Assembly: GCA_002685755.1 (NCBI GenBank)
Contig: NYYB01000157.1
Span: 1-36,820, forward strand
DNA length: 36,820 nt
Direction of reading: 5' to 3'
DNA from: Nitrospinota bacterium
GTDB lineage: Bacteria; UBA8248
In this document: positions 18,599 through 27,940 of the stretch, one piece after another
Layout: each line of letters starts with the position of its first letter
Position numbering within the stretch: the first letter of the stretch is position 1
The notes under the pieces: generated by a model
The model's input: the letters and a program-made list of their open reading frames with translations, nothing else
The model's database searches: none
What the model was told of the DNA's origin: nothing
Translations under genes and position numbers: made by a program

Positions 18599-19615
18599 AT
18601 GACTTTGTACGCGGATTTGGTAAAACCAGTCAGTCTCGAAACGGAAAAGGAAAGTTTGACCGGCACTTTCGGTCAATTCGTAGCTGAGCCGCTTGAGCGC
18701 GGCTATGCGACCACGCTGGGAAATGCGCTCCGCCGGGTGATTTTGTCCTCGCTGAGGGGCGCCGCGTTCTCCGCGGTCCGAATCGAAGGGGTCTTTCATG
18801 AATTCTCCACGATTTCGGGGGTCCTGGAAGATGTAACGGACATCATTTTGAACCTGAAAGAGGTCGTCATCCGGATGGACTCAGCCGAGCCTGCCCGGGT
18901 TGCCTACCGGCACAGCGGTACGGCCGGGGAATTCAAGGCGGGCGATTTGGAATGTCCTCCGGGAATCGAGGTTCTGAATCCGGATGTTCATATCGCCACG
19001 ATGAACGAGGAAGCGAGCCTCGACATTGAGTTGATCGTTCGGGTCGGGAGGGGATATGTTCCGGCCGAGCGCAACGCCGAGGAGATGCAACTGGGTCCCC
19101 AGTTCATCCCGATGGATTCAGCCTATTCGCCGGTCCGGCGCTGTGCCTACAGGGTGGATAAGACCCGCGTGGGGGACGTGACCGACTACGACAAGCTCAT
19201 TTTGGAGGTGGAGACGAACGGAACGATCGCCCCGGTTGACGCCGTGGCGCACGCGGCGAAAATCCTGAATGACAACCTCCGGATTTTCATTAATTTCGAG
19301 GAAGAGGAAGAGCCGGCTCCCGTGCAGGAGGTTGATGAGCGGCGCCAGAAGCTCGTCGAAAACCTTCGCCGTAGCGTTGAGGAGCTTGAGCTTTCCGTGC
19401 GGAGTTACAACTGTCTGAAAAACGCCCGCATCCGCACGCTCGCCGAATTGGTGCAGCGCTCCGAGGGCGAAATGCTCAAAACGCGGAATTTCGGGCGAAA
19501 GAGCTTGAACGAGATTCGGGATATTTTGATTACCATGGGCCTTACGTTCGGGATGGATTTTGTCCAGCTCAAGGTGACGTCTGAAGAACTCGGCCTGACC
19601 GGGGATGAGGAATAG
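18599..19615 (+). CDS. rpoA: RNA polymerase alpha subunit
   Basis: Alpha dimerises to scaffold RNA polymerase, and its C-terminal domain binds UP elements and activators. The N-terminal domain has [20 protein letters not shown]. The CTD (about 265-330) contains [15 protein letters not shown], keeping the Arg equivalent to E. coli Arg265, and the [15 protein letters not shown] helix. I place the start at ATG 18599 (338 residues), 8 nt after GGAGGGG (18584-18590); an in-frame GTG at 18566 would add 11 unusual residues. Confidence 0.97.
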   Translation: MTLYADLVKPVSLETEKESLTGTFGQFVAEPLERGYATTLGNALRRVILSSLRGAAFSAVRIEGVFHEFSTISGVLEDVTDIILNLKEVVIRMDSAEPARVAYRHSGTAGEFKAGDLECPPGIEVLNPDVHIATMNEEASLDIELIVRVGRGYVPAERNAEEMQLGPQFIPMDSAYSPVRRCAYRVDKTRVGDVTDYDKLILEVETNGTIAPVDAVAHAAKILNDNLRIFINFEEEEEPAPVQEVDERRQKLVENLRRSVEELELSVRSYNCLKNARIRTLAELVQRSEGEMLKTRNFGRKSLNEIRDILITMGLTFGMDFVQLKVTSEELGLTGDEE

Positions 19616-19627
19616 GGAGAAGGTGGG

Positions 19628-20050
19628 ATGAGGCACCGGTGGACTGGTAGAAAACTGGGGCGTCGCTCCAAGCATCGCAGGGCCATGACCCGGAACATGG
19701 TCACGTCCTTGATCGACGAGGAGCGGCTGAGAACCACCTTGGCAAAGGCCAAGGAAGTCCGCCGCCATGTCGAGCGCGTCATCACACTGGGAAAAAGAGG
19801 AACCCTTCATGCGCGGCGCCAGGCGGCCGCCGTCCTTCGCACCCCGGCTTCCGTCCAAAAGCTGATGGACACGATAGGGCCTCGCTACGCTGATCGGCCC
19901 GGAGGGTATACGCGGATCATTCAGATGCCCCCGCGCCCGGGGGATGCCGCCCCGATGGCCATCCTGGAGCTCGTCGATCGAGATACCAGCCGGGAGGAGG
20001 CCCGCGACGAAAAGCGGCGGCTAAAGCGCGAGGCCCAGGGAGAGTCCTAG
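19628..20050 (+). CDS. rplQ: 50S ribosomal protein L17
   Basis: L17 (140 residues) begins [20 protein letters not shown] and contains [24 protein letters not shown], family hallmarks, plus a charged C-terminal tail. It is the last gene of the ribosomal supercluster, with a strong terminator 25 nt downstream. Confidence 0.97.
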   Translation: MRHRWTGRKLGRRSKHRRAMTRNMVTSLIDEERLRTTLAKAKEVRRHVERVITLGKRGTLHARRQAAAVLRTPASVQKLMDTIGPRYADRPGGYTRIIQMPPRPGDAAPMAILELVDRDTSREEARDEKRRLKREAQGES

Positions 20051-20075
20051 ACGCATCAAGAGGGAAGCGATACAA

Positions 20076-20113
20076 ATGCGGGGGAGCCGCTAGGTGGCTC
20101 TCCCGTATTTTTT
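20076..20113 (+). terminator. Rho-independent terminator after rplQ
   Basis: A 13-bp stem (20076-20088 with 20096-20108, containing two G-T pairs) encloses a 7-nt loop and is followed by a run of six Ts. It sits 25 nt after rplQ and is the only convincing intrinsic terminator in the first 20 kb. Confidence 0.92.
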
Positions 20114-20167
20114 GCGCCGGGGAGGGCGGGGATCCGGGAAATTCACCTGTATTCCGATTGAGGGACC

Positions 20168-20596
20168 ATGTCAGCGGAAAGAGGAAGACCGGACGCGAAT
20201 TCGTGCTTTGTTTGCGGGACGGACAACACGATTGGCCTGAAAATTAATTTTCGACTCGAGGGGGAGGTTTGCCGGGCGGAGTTTACGCCGGAATCCGCCC
20301 ACCAGGGCTACGACGGCGTCACCCACGGTGGAATTCTCTACAGCCTCCTCGACGATGTCATGGCGAACTGCCTCTTTCTCCGTGGAATCCAGGCCTACAC
20401 CGCGAAATGCCAGATTCGCTACCGCGATCCCGTGCCGGTGGGAACGCCGCTGCGCGTGGAGGGTCGCCAGATAAAAGAAAAGGGTGGGTTCGCGATTCTC
20501 GAAGGGCGGGTCATGCGGGCCGCCGACGGGGCTGTCGTGGCCGAGGCGGAAAGTACATTCTTCCTACTGGGAATCAACGAAGGAGCGCCATCATGA
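20168..20596 (+). CDS. Hot-dog fold thioesterase, PaaI/4HBT-like
   Basis: This 142-residue protein has the hot-dog signature HQGYDGVTHGGILYSLLDD around residues 45-63, with His53, the Gly-Gly turn and acidic residues 62-63 as expected of acyl-CoA thioesterases. The family hydrolyses acyl- or aryl-CoA thioesters in the cytoplasm. An N-terminal Cys13-x2-Cys16 (CFVCG) is common in this subgroup. GAGGG lies close to the ATG. Its stop overlaps the ald start as ATGA, so the two form a coupled pair. Substrate unknown. Confidence 0.85.
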   Translation: MSAERGRPDANSCFVCGTDNTIGLKINFRLEGEVCRAEFTPESAHQGYDGVTHGGILYSLLDDVMANCLFLRGIQAYTAKCQIRYRDPVPVGTPLRVEGRQIKEKGGFAILEGRVMRAADGAVVAEAESTFFLLGINEGAPS

Positions 20597-21704
20597 TCGT
20601 GGGTGTACCGAAGGAAATCAAAAAAGACGAATACCGCATCGCGCTCGCCCCCGCCGCCGCCGAGGCCCTTACGGCCGCCGGCCATTCCGTTCTGATCCAA
20701 AAGGGTGCGGGTCAGGGCGCCGGCATCGAGGACCACGCGTACACCGATGTCGGCGCGAAAATTGTCCCCGGAGCGGACGCCCTTTGGCGACGGAGCGAAA
20801 TGATCGTCAAAGTGAAGGAGCCCCTTCGGCCCGAATTCGACAAAATGCGCGAGGGCCAGATAATTTTCACGTTCCTCCCCCTCGCCGCCGCAAAACCGCT
20901 TGCCCGTGCCCTGATGCGGAAGCGGGTCCAGGCGGTGGCCTTCGAGACCGTCCGGACGGCGAACGGCGCTCTTCCGCTGCTGCAGCCCATGAGCGAAATA
21001 GCGGACCGCATGGCCGTTCAGGAGGGGGCGCGTTTCCTCGAAAAACCATGGGCGGGCGCGGCGTCCTGCTCGCCGGAGCGCCTGGCGTTCCCCGGGGAAA
21101 CGTCGTGATACTCGGGGCGGGGATGGTCGGAAAAAACGCGGCCAAGATAGCTGTCGGCCTCGGGGCCGGGGTCACCGTCCTCGATATCGACCACAACCGG
21201 CTTCAGTACCTCGACGACATCTTCGGCGGGCGGGTGAAGACCATCGCCTCGACGCGCTTTACCATCCGCGAGGCCGTTCAGGAGGCCGACCTCGTCGTGG
21301 GTGCGGTTCTGGTGCCGGGCGCTCGGGCCCCGAACCTCGTTCCCCGCGGCCTTGTCGGGAGGATGCTCCCCGGCTCGGTTCTTGTGGACGTGGCGGTGGA
21401 CCAGGGTGGTTGTGTCGAGACCATCAAGCCGACCTATCACTCGAAGCCCACCTATGTGGTGGACAGTGTTATCCACTATGGCGTGGCAAACATGCCCGGG
21501 GGCGTGCCGCGGACGAGCACGTTCGCCCTCTCGAGCGCGATTCTCCCGTATGTCGTCGAACTGGCCGGGATGGGAGTGAAAGAGGCGGTTTGCGCACATC
21601 CAGAGCTGGCCGAGGGCGTCAACGTCGTCGCCGGGCGGATCACTCATCCCGCCGTCGCCGAAGCCCTCGGAGTAAAGCCCACGCCTCTGAGCGAAGTGTT
21701 GTAA
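20593..21704 (+). pseudogene. ald: Alanine dehydrogenase, frameshifted and missing catalytic His96
   Basis: Ald reversibly deaminates L-alanine to pyruvate with NAD+. The N-terminal half opens MIVGVPKEIKKDEYRIAL and the C-terminal half ([49 protein letters not shown]) is a typical Rossmann domain, but they lie in different frames. The break is at an A5 run (21041-21045): reading goes off frame after FLEKP and hits a stop at 21108, while [13 protein letters not shown] resumes in the -1 frame. One extra base restores a 370-residue protein, the family length. Arg15 and Lys75 are kept, but position 96, the catalytic His in FTYLHLA, is Pro (FTFLPLA). It could be a pseudogene, a sequencing error on a divergent paralogue, or both. 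Confidence 0.85.
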
Positions 21705-21709
21705 GAAGA

Positions 21710-21753
21710 AACCTTATAATTCCTGATAGGACGGGAATTGTGAAATCGAGGTT
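21710..21753. terminator. Possible hairpin between the converging ald and methyltransferase genes
   Basis: AATTCC (21718-21723) pairs with GGAATT (21734-21739), and flanking AACCT (21710-21714) pairs with AGGTT (21749-21753), with an asymmetric internal loop. It lies in the 77-nt gap between converging genes, a sensible place for a two-way terminator, but no clear U-tract follows on either strand. Confidence 0.2.
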
Positions 21754-21781
21754 ATAAACCGTTGTTGGGCGGAAAATTATC

Positions 21782-22560
21782 TCAGTCTTTCCTTCCCGTC
21801 AGGATCACCCGCTTTCTCGTGAAGTGCATTTCATCCCCCTCACCTTCGACATCCCACCAACTGCCGCCGGAGCCCCGGAACCACTCCATATCACCGAGGA
21901 TTCGGAAATAGTCTCCGGGGGCCGGGTTCGTCCCCTTCATCCAGTCGGCGAACCGCGTCCGAGAGGTGGAAGTCATGGGGTCGAGGAGCCTGAGCCCGGA
22001 CGATTCGTACATGGCGCGAAACTCGCTCAGCGCCAGGGTGCGAACATGAGAGGGTACGCGAAGGAATTCAACCCGGTTGAGGATTTCCCTCTCGGCCTCG
22101 TCCTCGGGATCGAAAAATAGATTACGAAGACATGCCCCCCAGGCCGGACTGTCCACGCCATTTCAGTGAAAACCGCACGCGGATCCGCGAAGTGATGAAA
22201 TACATTCCGGGAAACGGCGGCGTCCGCTGCTTCGCAGCCGATGGGCGCCCGCTCGGCGGGGGCGATCGTGTAGAGGGCCCGCGCCGCGAATCCCTCTTCG
22301 GATAGGCGCCTAGCCCCCTTTTGCGCCATGGCGGGAGTGAGTTCGACACCGATCACCCGACCGCCCGCCTTCAGGAACGGCAACGCCGCGTTTCCGGTTC
22401 CGATTCCCATATCCACGGCGACATGGCCGGGGCCAAAGCCCGAATCGTGGACGGCCCGCTCGAACTGGGCCGACTCTTTTTCCTTGACTTTTCGGTCGAA
22501 CTGGCCCGCCCGGCGGGTGAAGTCGTCCAGGTTGCGGCGGGCGGCGCCCCCCGATCCGGA
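21782..22560 (-). pseudogene. Class I SAM-dependent methyltransferase, frameshifted, no clear start
   Basis: On the - strand a Rossmann methyltransferase is readable: an N-terminal FDRKVKEKESAQFERAVHDS helix, SAM motif I VDMGIGTGNAA, and RPGGHVFVI before the break. The frame then shifts at a T5 run (plus-strand A5, 22113-22117) and continues as FFDPEDEAEREILNRVEFLRVPSH to the stop at 21782. One extra T rejoins the halves. Family-like sequence extends upstream to about 22560, yet no ATG, GTG or TTG occurs in frame above the GTG at 22414-22416. It lies directly downstream of gntR, probably co-transcribed. Substrate unknown. Confidence 0.75.
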
Positions 22561-22571
22561 GACGGGGGAGG

Positions 22572-23267
22572 TTATTGGGATATTTCCTGGCTGTCGGGCA
22601 TATTGCGGATGAGGCTGAGAACGAACTGCCTCTGTTTTTCCAGGTGATCGGTGATGAGTTTTTCGGCTTCCTGCTCCTTGCCGCCGAGAATGGCCCTCAG
22701 GATTTCTTCGTGTTCTGTCATCGAGCCTTCCAGGCGTCCCGGATACCGAAGCGTGATCACGCGGGTTTTGAGAATCTGCCGGCGAAGGTTTTCGATGAGG
22801 TCACTTAGCCGATCGTTGCCCGAGGTCTTGGCGATGAATTGATGAAAATTCCGGTTCGAGGCCCAGTAGGCGTCCACCTCGCCCAACTCGCTTTTCTTTT
22901 TCATGTCTTCGAACAGGGCAAGAAGATTTTCTTTTTCTTCCCCGCTTTTCAGGCGGGGTGTTGCCAGCCGGGTGGCCAGCCCTTCGAGGACGCTGGTAAT
23001 GGAATACAGATCCAGCACTTCTTCCTCGCTAATGGTGCTGACGTAGGAGCCTTTGTGAGGGATGACCGTGATGTAGCCTTCAGCGGCGAGTTCCCGGAAC
23101 GCTTCCCGGAGGGGAGTCCGGCTTACGCCGAGAGACTGCGTAAGTTCGGTTTCCACCAGTTTATCCCCGGGCCGGAGGGCCCCCTTGAGAATCGCGTCCA
23201 TGATCTCATCGGCAACCATTCGGCTGAGCGATTTGGGCCTGTCGATGTGTAAATTTCGAATAGCCAT
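22572..23267 (-). CDS. GntR-family regulator, FadR/FCD subgroup
   Basis: A 231-residue transcription factor. Residues 1-75 form the winged helix-turn-helix (LSRMVADEIMDAILKGALRPGDKL, LGVSRTPLREAFREL). The rest is an all-helical FCD ligand domain with the expected metal-binding histidines in NRNFHQF, TEHEEIL and TDHLEKQ. FCD regulators usually sense small carboxylic acids. The gene lies 7 nt after the CoA-transferase gene on the same strand, so it probably controls the decarboxylase operon it belongs to; GAAGG precedes its ATG. Confidence 0.93.
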   Translation of the reverse strand: MAIRNLHIDRPKSLSRMVADEIMDAILKGALRPGDKLVETELTQSLGVSRTPLREAFRELAAEGYITVIPHKGSYVSTISEEEVLDLYSITSVLEGLATRLATPRLKSGEEKENLLALFEDMKKKSELGEVDAYWASNRNFHQFIAKTSGNDRLSDLIENLRRQILKTRVITLRYPGRLEGSMTEHEEILRAILGGKEQEAEKLITDHLEKQRQFVLSLIRNMPDSQEISQ

Positions 23268-23274
23268 GGCACCT

Positions 23275-24471
23275 TCAGATTACACCATCATCCCTTAGGA
23301 CCTGGCGCGCCGGTGCGTCTAGCCCGAGTAGAGATTCCAGCAATTCCTCAGTATGTTGGCCAAGCGAAGGCGGTGGAGTTTCGACAGCCCCGGGCGTTTC
23401 GGAGAGTTTGATGGGGACTCCGGTGAGCCTGGTGGGTCCCGCTTCGGGTACGTCCATGTCAACGACCATATCCCGGACGAGCACCTGGGGTTCGTCAAAC
23501 ACCTGGGAGATATCGTTGATCGGGCCGCATGGGATCCCCGCGCTCTTCAAGAGCTCCAGCGTGGGGGCCACCTTCCGGGCGGCGAAGAATTCGTCCAGCA
23601 ATTCCTGGAGCGCTTTGCGGTTTTTCACCCGGTCGGAGTTGACAGCAAATCTCGGGTCGTCCTTCAGATCGCCCAGTTCCACGGAGTCGCAAAAACGCTG
23701 CCACAGGCTGTCGTTGCCCACGCCCAGGTTCAGGTGCCCGTCCGCGCACTGATAGGTCTCGTACGGCGTTATCGAGGGGTGTTTGTTCCCCCGGCGGGGG
23801 GGGGTGGCTCCTGTGGCGAAAAATGAATTCGCATGATAGGTGAGCAGGGCCACCTGGCCGTCCAGCATACTGATGTCCACTTTTTGTCCCTTGCCCGTTT
23901 TCTCGCGGTGATAAAGGGCCAGGATGGTTCCCTGGGCCGCCAGCATTCCCGCCACGATATCGGCGACCGAGGCGCCTACCTTGGTCGGCGGGCCGTCCGG
24001 CTCGCCCGTGATGCTCATTAGCCCGCCCTCTCCCTGTATCACGACGTCAAACCCCGGCTCGCTGGCGCGTGGGCCGGTATGCCCGAATCCAGAGACCGAT
24101 GTCAGGATAGCCCTCGGGTTGATGCGCTGGACCTCCTCCCAAGGGAAACCGAGTTTGTCGAGCGTGCCTGGCCGGAAGTTCTCGGCCACGACATCGCTCC
24201 GGCGGATCAGATCGGTGAGAATTTCCTTTCCTTTTCCGTGTTTGAGATTGAGCGTGAAGCTTTTCTTGTTACGGTTGATGGAGATGTAGTAGGTGCTCAC
24301 CCCGTTCAGGAACGGCGGGCCCCATCCCCGGGTGTCGTCCCCGCCTTTTGGATTTTCGACCTTGATGATGTCGGCGCCCATGTCCCCCAGCATCATCGTG
24401 CAATAGGGTCCGGAAAGTATTCGGGTGAGGTCGAGAACGCGGACCCCCTGGAGCGGACCAGCCATTTTCAT
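23275..24471 (-). CDS. Class III (CaiB/BaiF) acyl-CoA transferase
   Basis: This 398-residue protein moves CoA between carboxylic acids. Its N-terminus GVRVLDLTRILSGPYCTMMLGDMGADIIKVE is the family signature, and Asp171 in GASVADIVAGM matches the nucleophilic Asp of formyl-CoA transferase. The C-terminal LGQHTEELLESL is typical. TGGAG precedes the ATG. It follows the decarboxylase beta gene by 9 nt in the same operon, suggesting it makes or recycles the CoA thioester that the decarboxylase uses. Relatives include CoA-transferases for glutarate, HMG, mesaconate and oxalate; the substrate cannot be told from sequence. Confidence 0.92.
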   Translation of the reverse strand: MKMAGPLQGVRVLDLTRILSGPYCTMMLGDMGADIIKVENPKGGDDTRGWGPPFLNGVSTYYISINRNKKSFTLNLKHGKGKEILTDLIRRSDVVAENFRPGTLDKLGFPWEEVQRINPRAILTSVSGFGHTGPRASEPGFDVVIQGEGGLMSITGEPDGPPTKVGASVADIVAGMLAAQGTILALYHREKTGKGQKVDISMLDGQVALLTYHANSFFATGATPPRRGNKHPSITPYETYQCADGHLNLGVGNDSLWQRFCDSVELGDLKDDPRFAVNSDRVKNRKALQELLDEFFAARKVAPTLELLKSAGIPCGPINDISQVFDEPQVLVRDMVVDMDVPEAGPTRLTGVPIKLSETPGAVETPPPSLGQHTEELLESLLGLDAPARQVLRDDGVI

Positions 24472-24480
24472 TTATCTCCA

Positions 24481-25605
24481 CTAAGGCTTAACCAGCGATA
24501 TCAGCACGCCGGCGGCAATAGCCGAACCGATTACCCCGGCCACGTTGGGGCCCATCGCGTGCATCAGCAAGAAATTTTGCGGATTTTCATCGGCTCCCAC
24601 TTTCTGGACAACCCGCGCCGCCATCGGAACCGCGCTCACCCCGGCCGCGCCGATGAGCGGGTTAATCGGAGTTTCGCTGATGGCCGCCATCGCCTTTCCG
24701 AAGAGAACCCCGGTAGCCGTTCCGATGCTGAAGGCGATTAAGCCGAGCACGAGAATTCCAATCGTTTCCCATTTCAGGAAAGTCTGCGCTGTCATCGAGG
24801 CGCCGACGGCGACTCCTAAAAAGATGGTGACGGTATTGAGCAGGGCGTTTTCAGATGTGTCGAGAAGGCGGGAAACCGCCCCGGATTCGCGGAACAAATT
24901 GCCGAGCATGAGCATCCCGATAAGCGGCACCGCCGAAGGAAGGAGCAGGCCGCACAGCAGGGTGGAAACTATGGGAAAAAGAATCCGGACCGGTTTCGGT
25001 ATTTCCTTGAGTTGAACCATGACGCGTTTGCGCTCTTCGACACTCGTAAGGGCGCGCATGATCGGCGGCTGAATGATGGGCACAAGCGCCATATAACTGT
25101 AGGCCGCGACGGCAATGGGTCCCAGGAGTTCGGGCGCGAGCTTGGAGGCCGTGTAAATCGCCGTTGGGCCGTCCGCTCCGCCGATGATTCCGATGGCGCT
25201 CGCCTGGGGAAGGTTAAAGCCCAGGAAAATGCTTCCGATGAGTGTCGCGAAAATTCCGAACTGGGCGGCCGCGCCCAGGAGAATGGTTTTGGGGTTCGCC
25301 AGGAGGGGCCCGAAATCGGTCAAGGCGCCGACCCCCATGAAAATAAGAGGGGGGAAAATTCCTTCCTTGATGCCGAAATAGAAGTAGTTGATCAGCCCGC
25401 CTTTCTCGAAAATGCCCGTCGCCGGGAGGTTGGAGAGAAGGAGGCCGAATCCGATGGGGAGGAGCAGAAGCGGCTCGAAACTTTTTTTAATCGCCAGGTA
25501 TAGGAGAAGGCACGCGATTGTGAGCATCAAGAGGTCGCCGCCGGATATCTGGGCGAACCCCGTCGCCTGGATGAAGGATTGAATGGCTCCGGTGAGGCCC
25601 GTCAT
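24481..25605 (-). CDS. Na+-translocating decarboxylase beta subunit (OadB/MmdB/GcdB family)
   Basis: A 374-residue polytopic inner-membrane protein with about nine or more hydrophobic segments. It decarboxylates carboxybiotin and couples this to Na+ export. The conserved pore motif [14 protein letters not shown] holds Asp145, matching the Na+-binding Asp of oxaloacetate decarboxylase beta, and the C-terminal [19 protein letters not shown] holds the conserved Asn. Its ATG overlaps the stop of the biotin-carrier gene (ATGA). Confidence 0.93.
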   Translation of the reverse strand: MTGLTGAIQSFIQATGFAQISGGDLLMLTIACLLLYLAIKKSFEPLLLLPIGFGLLLSNLPATGIFEKGGLINYFYFGIKEGIFPPLIFMGVGALTDFGPLLANPKTILLGAAAQFGIFATLIGSIFLGFNLPQASAIGIIGGADGPTAIYTASKLAPELLGPIAVAAYSYMALVPIIQPPIMRALTSVEERKRVMVQLKEIPKPVRILFPIVSTLLCGLLLPSAVPLIGMLMLGNLFRESGAVSRLLDTSENALLNTVTIFLGVAVGASMTAQTFLKWETIGILVLGLIAFSIGTATGVLFGKAMAAISETPINPLIGAAGVSAVPMAARVVQKVGADENPQNFLLMHAMGPNVAGVIGSAIAAGVLISLVKP

Positions 25606-26012
25606 GCGATTTCCACCATCTGTTGCCCGGCTGTCACTTTGTCGCCTTTGCTGACATGAACGGCTTTAACGGTTCCGCTCACCTCGGCGGTAATAACACT
25701 TTCCATTTTCATCGCCTCGAGGACGAGCAACTTATCGCCGGTGTTCACCGAATCTCCCACGGAGACATCGACGGAAAGAACTGTCCCCGGAATTTGCGCG
25801 AGGACGCTCCCTCCTCCTCCGGAGCCGGCCGAAGGCGGAGGCGGGGCCGCGGGTCGCGGACCGGCTGTGGGCCGCGGAGCTTCCTCCTCTTCAATTTCGA
25901 CCGAGTGCGCATCTCCGTCCACCGTGATACTGAGGCGAGCCGGGTCCGACGCGTCCCGATCGGCGGTAATTTCATAGCTCTTTCCGCCGATGGTAATTTT
26001 GAATTTTTTCAA
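25602..26012 (-). CDS. Biotin carrier protein of the acyl-CoA decarboxylase
   Basis: A 136-residue biotinyl protein. A short N-terminal domain (1-45) is followed by a Pro/Ala/Gly-rich flexible linker (45-68) and a biotinyl-lipoyl domain with LEAMKMES; Lys102 is the predicted biotinylation site. It shuttles CO2 from the carboxyltransferase to the membrane beta subunit. Start is TTG, 5 nt after GGAGG and overlapping the upstream stop as TTGA. Confidence 0.92.
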   Translation of the reverse strand: MKKFKITIGGKSYEITADRDASDPARLSITVDGDAHSVEIEEEEAPRPTAGPRPAAPPPPSAGSGGGGSVLAQIPGTVLSVDVSVGDSVNTGDKLLVLEAMKMESVITAEVSGTVKAVHVSKGDKVTAGQQMVEIA

Positions 26013-26326
26013 CCCCGCCTCCTCGAAAACACTCTCCCTGAACGGGCGCTGCGGGCCCAGCCGGTGGCGCCGCCCCTCCTTACTTCTGGTATGAATACGT
26101 CGGCCCCCTCGGTTTCGATGAAATATCCCGCCGCGGCGGCAAGGACGAGCGGGAGATCGCCCCCCCCCTCGGCCGGGCCAGGAATCGCTGCTGGAGCCTC
26201 CTCGGCAGGATTCTCCGAAAAGAACCGGTTCAGGATGCGAATGACGTACATCAACGCGATGAGGGAGAAAAAGACCACCCCCATCCCGAGGATCGTTAAT
26301 TCAATCGCGTTACGGAGCAGTGGCAA
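26009..26326 (-). CDS. OadG/MmdD-like small membrane subunit
   Basis: A 105-residue protein with one transmembrane helix near residues 8-30 (ELTILGMGVVFFSLIALMYVI), then a Pro/Ala/Glu linker and a soluble tail with DLPLVLAAAAGYFIE. This is the layout of the gamma/delta subunit that holds the decarboxylase together. It begins with TTG behind GAGGA. The tail ends in an Arg-rich stretch. The linker is coded by a run of nine C on the + strand (26160-26168), a possible indel hotspot, but the frame reads through sensibly. Confidence 0.85.
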   Translation of the reverse strand: MPLLRNAIELTILGMGVVFFSLIALMYVIRILNRFFSENPAEEAPAAIPGPAEGGGDLPLVLAAAAGYFIETEGADVFIPEVRRGGATGWARSARSGRVFSRRRG

Positions 26327-26340
26327 ACCGCGGTCCTCGT

Positions 26341-27885
26341 TTAAAGTGGAATGTTCCCATGTTTCTTTTCGGGGCGCGTCTCCCGCTTGTTGGCGGTCAT
26401 TTCGAGCGCCCGGATAAATTCCCGGCGAGTGTGGGCCGGTTCGATAACGGCGTCCACGAGACCCTGGCTGGCCGCCGTGTAGGGGTTCGCGAACTTTTCC
26501 CGGTATTCATCGATTTTCTCGCGCCTCATCGCCTCGGAATCTGAGGCGGCCTCGATTTCGCGGCGGAAGATAATGTTCGCGGCGCCGTCCGGCCCCATCA
26601 CGGCAATCTCCGCCATGGGATAGGCGAACACCCGGTCGTAGCCCAGGCCGAAACCGCTCATCGCGATATAGGCGCCGCCGTAGCTTTTGCGAAGGATGAG
26701 GGCGATCTTGGGAACCGTCGCCTCGCTATAGGCGTAAAGGACCTTGGCGCCGTGGCGGATAACGCCGCCGTACTCCTGTTGGGTGCCGGGGAGGAATCCG
26801 GGGACATCCACAAAGTTGAAGATGGGGAGATTGTAGGCGTCGCAAAACCGCACGAAACGCGCCAGCTTGTCCGAACTGTTGATGTCGAGAACGCCCGCTA
26901 AATGGGCGGGTTGATTGCCCGTGACGCCCACCGGCCGCCCCGCCAGGCGGGCGAATCCGACGACGATGTTGGGGGCATATGAGGGTTGAACCTCCAGAAG
27001 ATCTCCGTGGTCGAATACGTTTCCAATCACGTTGCGCACATCATAGCCCTGGGTCCCCTCGGAGGGAACGATCTCATTCAGGGCCGGATTCTCCTCCGGG
27101 GGCCAATCGCTCGCATCCGAAAGGGGTGGATCGTCCAGATTGTTGGCAGGAAGAAACGATAGAAGCTTCCGGACGGTGGCGAAGCATTCCCGCTCGTTCG
27201 CGGCGACGAAGTGGGCGTTTCCGCTGGTGGCGCTGTGAACCGTGGCGCCGCCGAGATCTTCGAAGGTGACCTCCTCTCCAGTCACCGCCTTGATGACGTC
27301 GGGCCCGGTGATGAACATTTTACTCAACCCTTCGACCATGAAAACGAAATCGGTGATGGCCGGTGAGTAGACGGCGCCGCCCGCGCAGGGGCCGACGATG
27401 ACGGAAATCTGGGGGATGACGCCCGAGGCGACTGTGTTCCGCTGAAAAATCTGGGCGTATCCGTGAAGGGAAAGGATTCCCTCCTGAATTCGGGCCCCGC
27501 CCGAGTCGAGAATCTGTACAATCGGACAGCCGGCCTTGAGCGCGAGCTCCTGAGTCTTGACGATTTTCGCGGCGTGCATTTCGCCGAGGGAGCCGCCCAG
27601 CGTCCCGAAATCTTGGGAGACGGCAAAGACAAGCTGGCCGCCCACGGTTCCGCTGCCAGTGACGACGCCGTCGCCGGCGACTCGCCTCTCGGCCATCCCG
27701 AAATCAGACGAGCGAGTTTCGACGAAAGCCCCGATTTCGGAAAAAGAACCCGGATCGAGCAGAAGGTCCAGCCGATCTCTTGCCGTCAGTTTCCCTTGTT
27801 TGCGCTGTCTCTCCTTGGCGGCGTCTCCGCCCTGGGCCCGCACCATTTCGAGGCGCTCGCGCAGACCGTCAATAGGGTCTTGCAT
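26341..27885 (-). CDS. mmdA: Acyl-CoA carboxyltransferase/decarboxylase alpha subunit (MmdA/PccB family)
   Basis: A 514-residue carboxyltransferase that moves the carboxyl group from an acyl-CoA to biotin. Both crotonase-like halves are present, with acyl-CoA/oxyanion signatures GPCAGGAVYSPA in the first and KSYGGAYIAMS in the second. Next to a beta membrane subunit and biotin carrier, it reads as a Na+-pump methylmalonyl-CoA (or related malonyl/glutaconyl-type) decarboxylase, not a biotin-carboxylase-driven propionyl-CoA carboxylase; no biotin carboxylase gene is nearby. I prefer ATG at 27885 over in-frame GTG at 27897, because GGGAG falls between them at ideal spacing. Confidence 0.92.
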   Translation of the reverse strand: MQDPIDGLRERLEMVRAQGGDAAKERQRKQGKLTARDRLDLLLDPGSFSEIGAFVETRSSDFGMAERRVAGDGVVTGSGTVGGQLVFAVSQDFGTLGGSLGEMHAAKIVKTQELALKAGCPIVQILDSGGARIQEGILSLHGYAQIFQRNTVASGVIPQISVIVGPCAGGAVYSPAITDFVFMVEGLSKMFITGPDVIKAVTGEEVTFEDLGGATVHSATSGNAHFVAANERECFATVRKLLSFLPANNLDDPPLSDASDWPPEENPALNEIVPSEGTQGYDVRNVIGNVFDHGDLLEVQPSYAPNIVVGFARLAGRPVGVTGNQPAHLAGVLDINSSDKLARFVRFCDAYNLPIFNFVDVPGFLPGTQQEYGGVIRHGAKVLYAYSEATVPKIALILRKSYGGAYIAMSGFGLGYDRVFAYPMAEIAVMGPDGAANIIFRREIEAASDSEAMRREKIDEYREKFANPYTAASQGLVDAVIEPAHTRREFIRALEMTANKRETRPEKKHGNIPL

Positions 27886-27924
27886 TGCTTCTCCCACATT
27901 CCATAGGAATGGATGATGAATTTT

Positions 27925-27930
27925 GTATAC
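27925..27930. promoter_or_regulatory. Possible GntR operator core
   Basis: GTATAC is a perfect 6-bp palindrome in TTTTGTATACCGG, resembling cores bound by FCD-type GntR regulators. It lies just downstream of the predicted transcription start of the decarboxylase operon, where repressor binding would block transcription. Symmetry does not extend beyond 6 bp, so the call is weak. Confidence 0.3.
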
Positions 27931-27940
27931 CGGAGACTGA

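Noticed and set aside
21036-21050. Programmed -1 ribosomal frameshift in ald
   Set aside because: A tRNA-Lys could slip on the A5 run, but the preceding Glu codon would mispair, there is no X XXY YYZ heptamer, and I know of no such case in Ald. Indel or sequencing error is simpler.
26160-26168. Run of nine C in the small membrane subunit gene as a frameshift site
   Set aside because: The frame through the run encodes a plausible Gly-rich linker and then a DLPLVLAAAAGYFIE segment typical of the family, so no break is needed.
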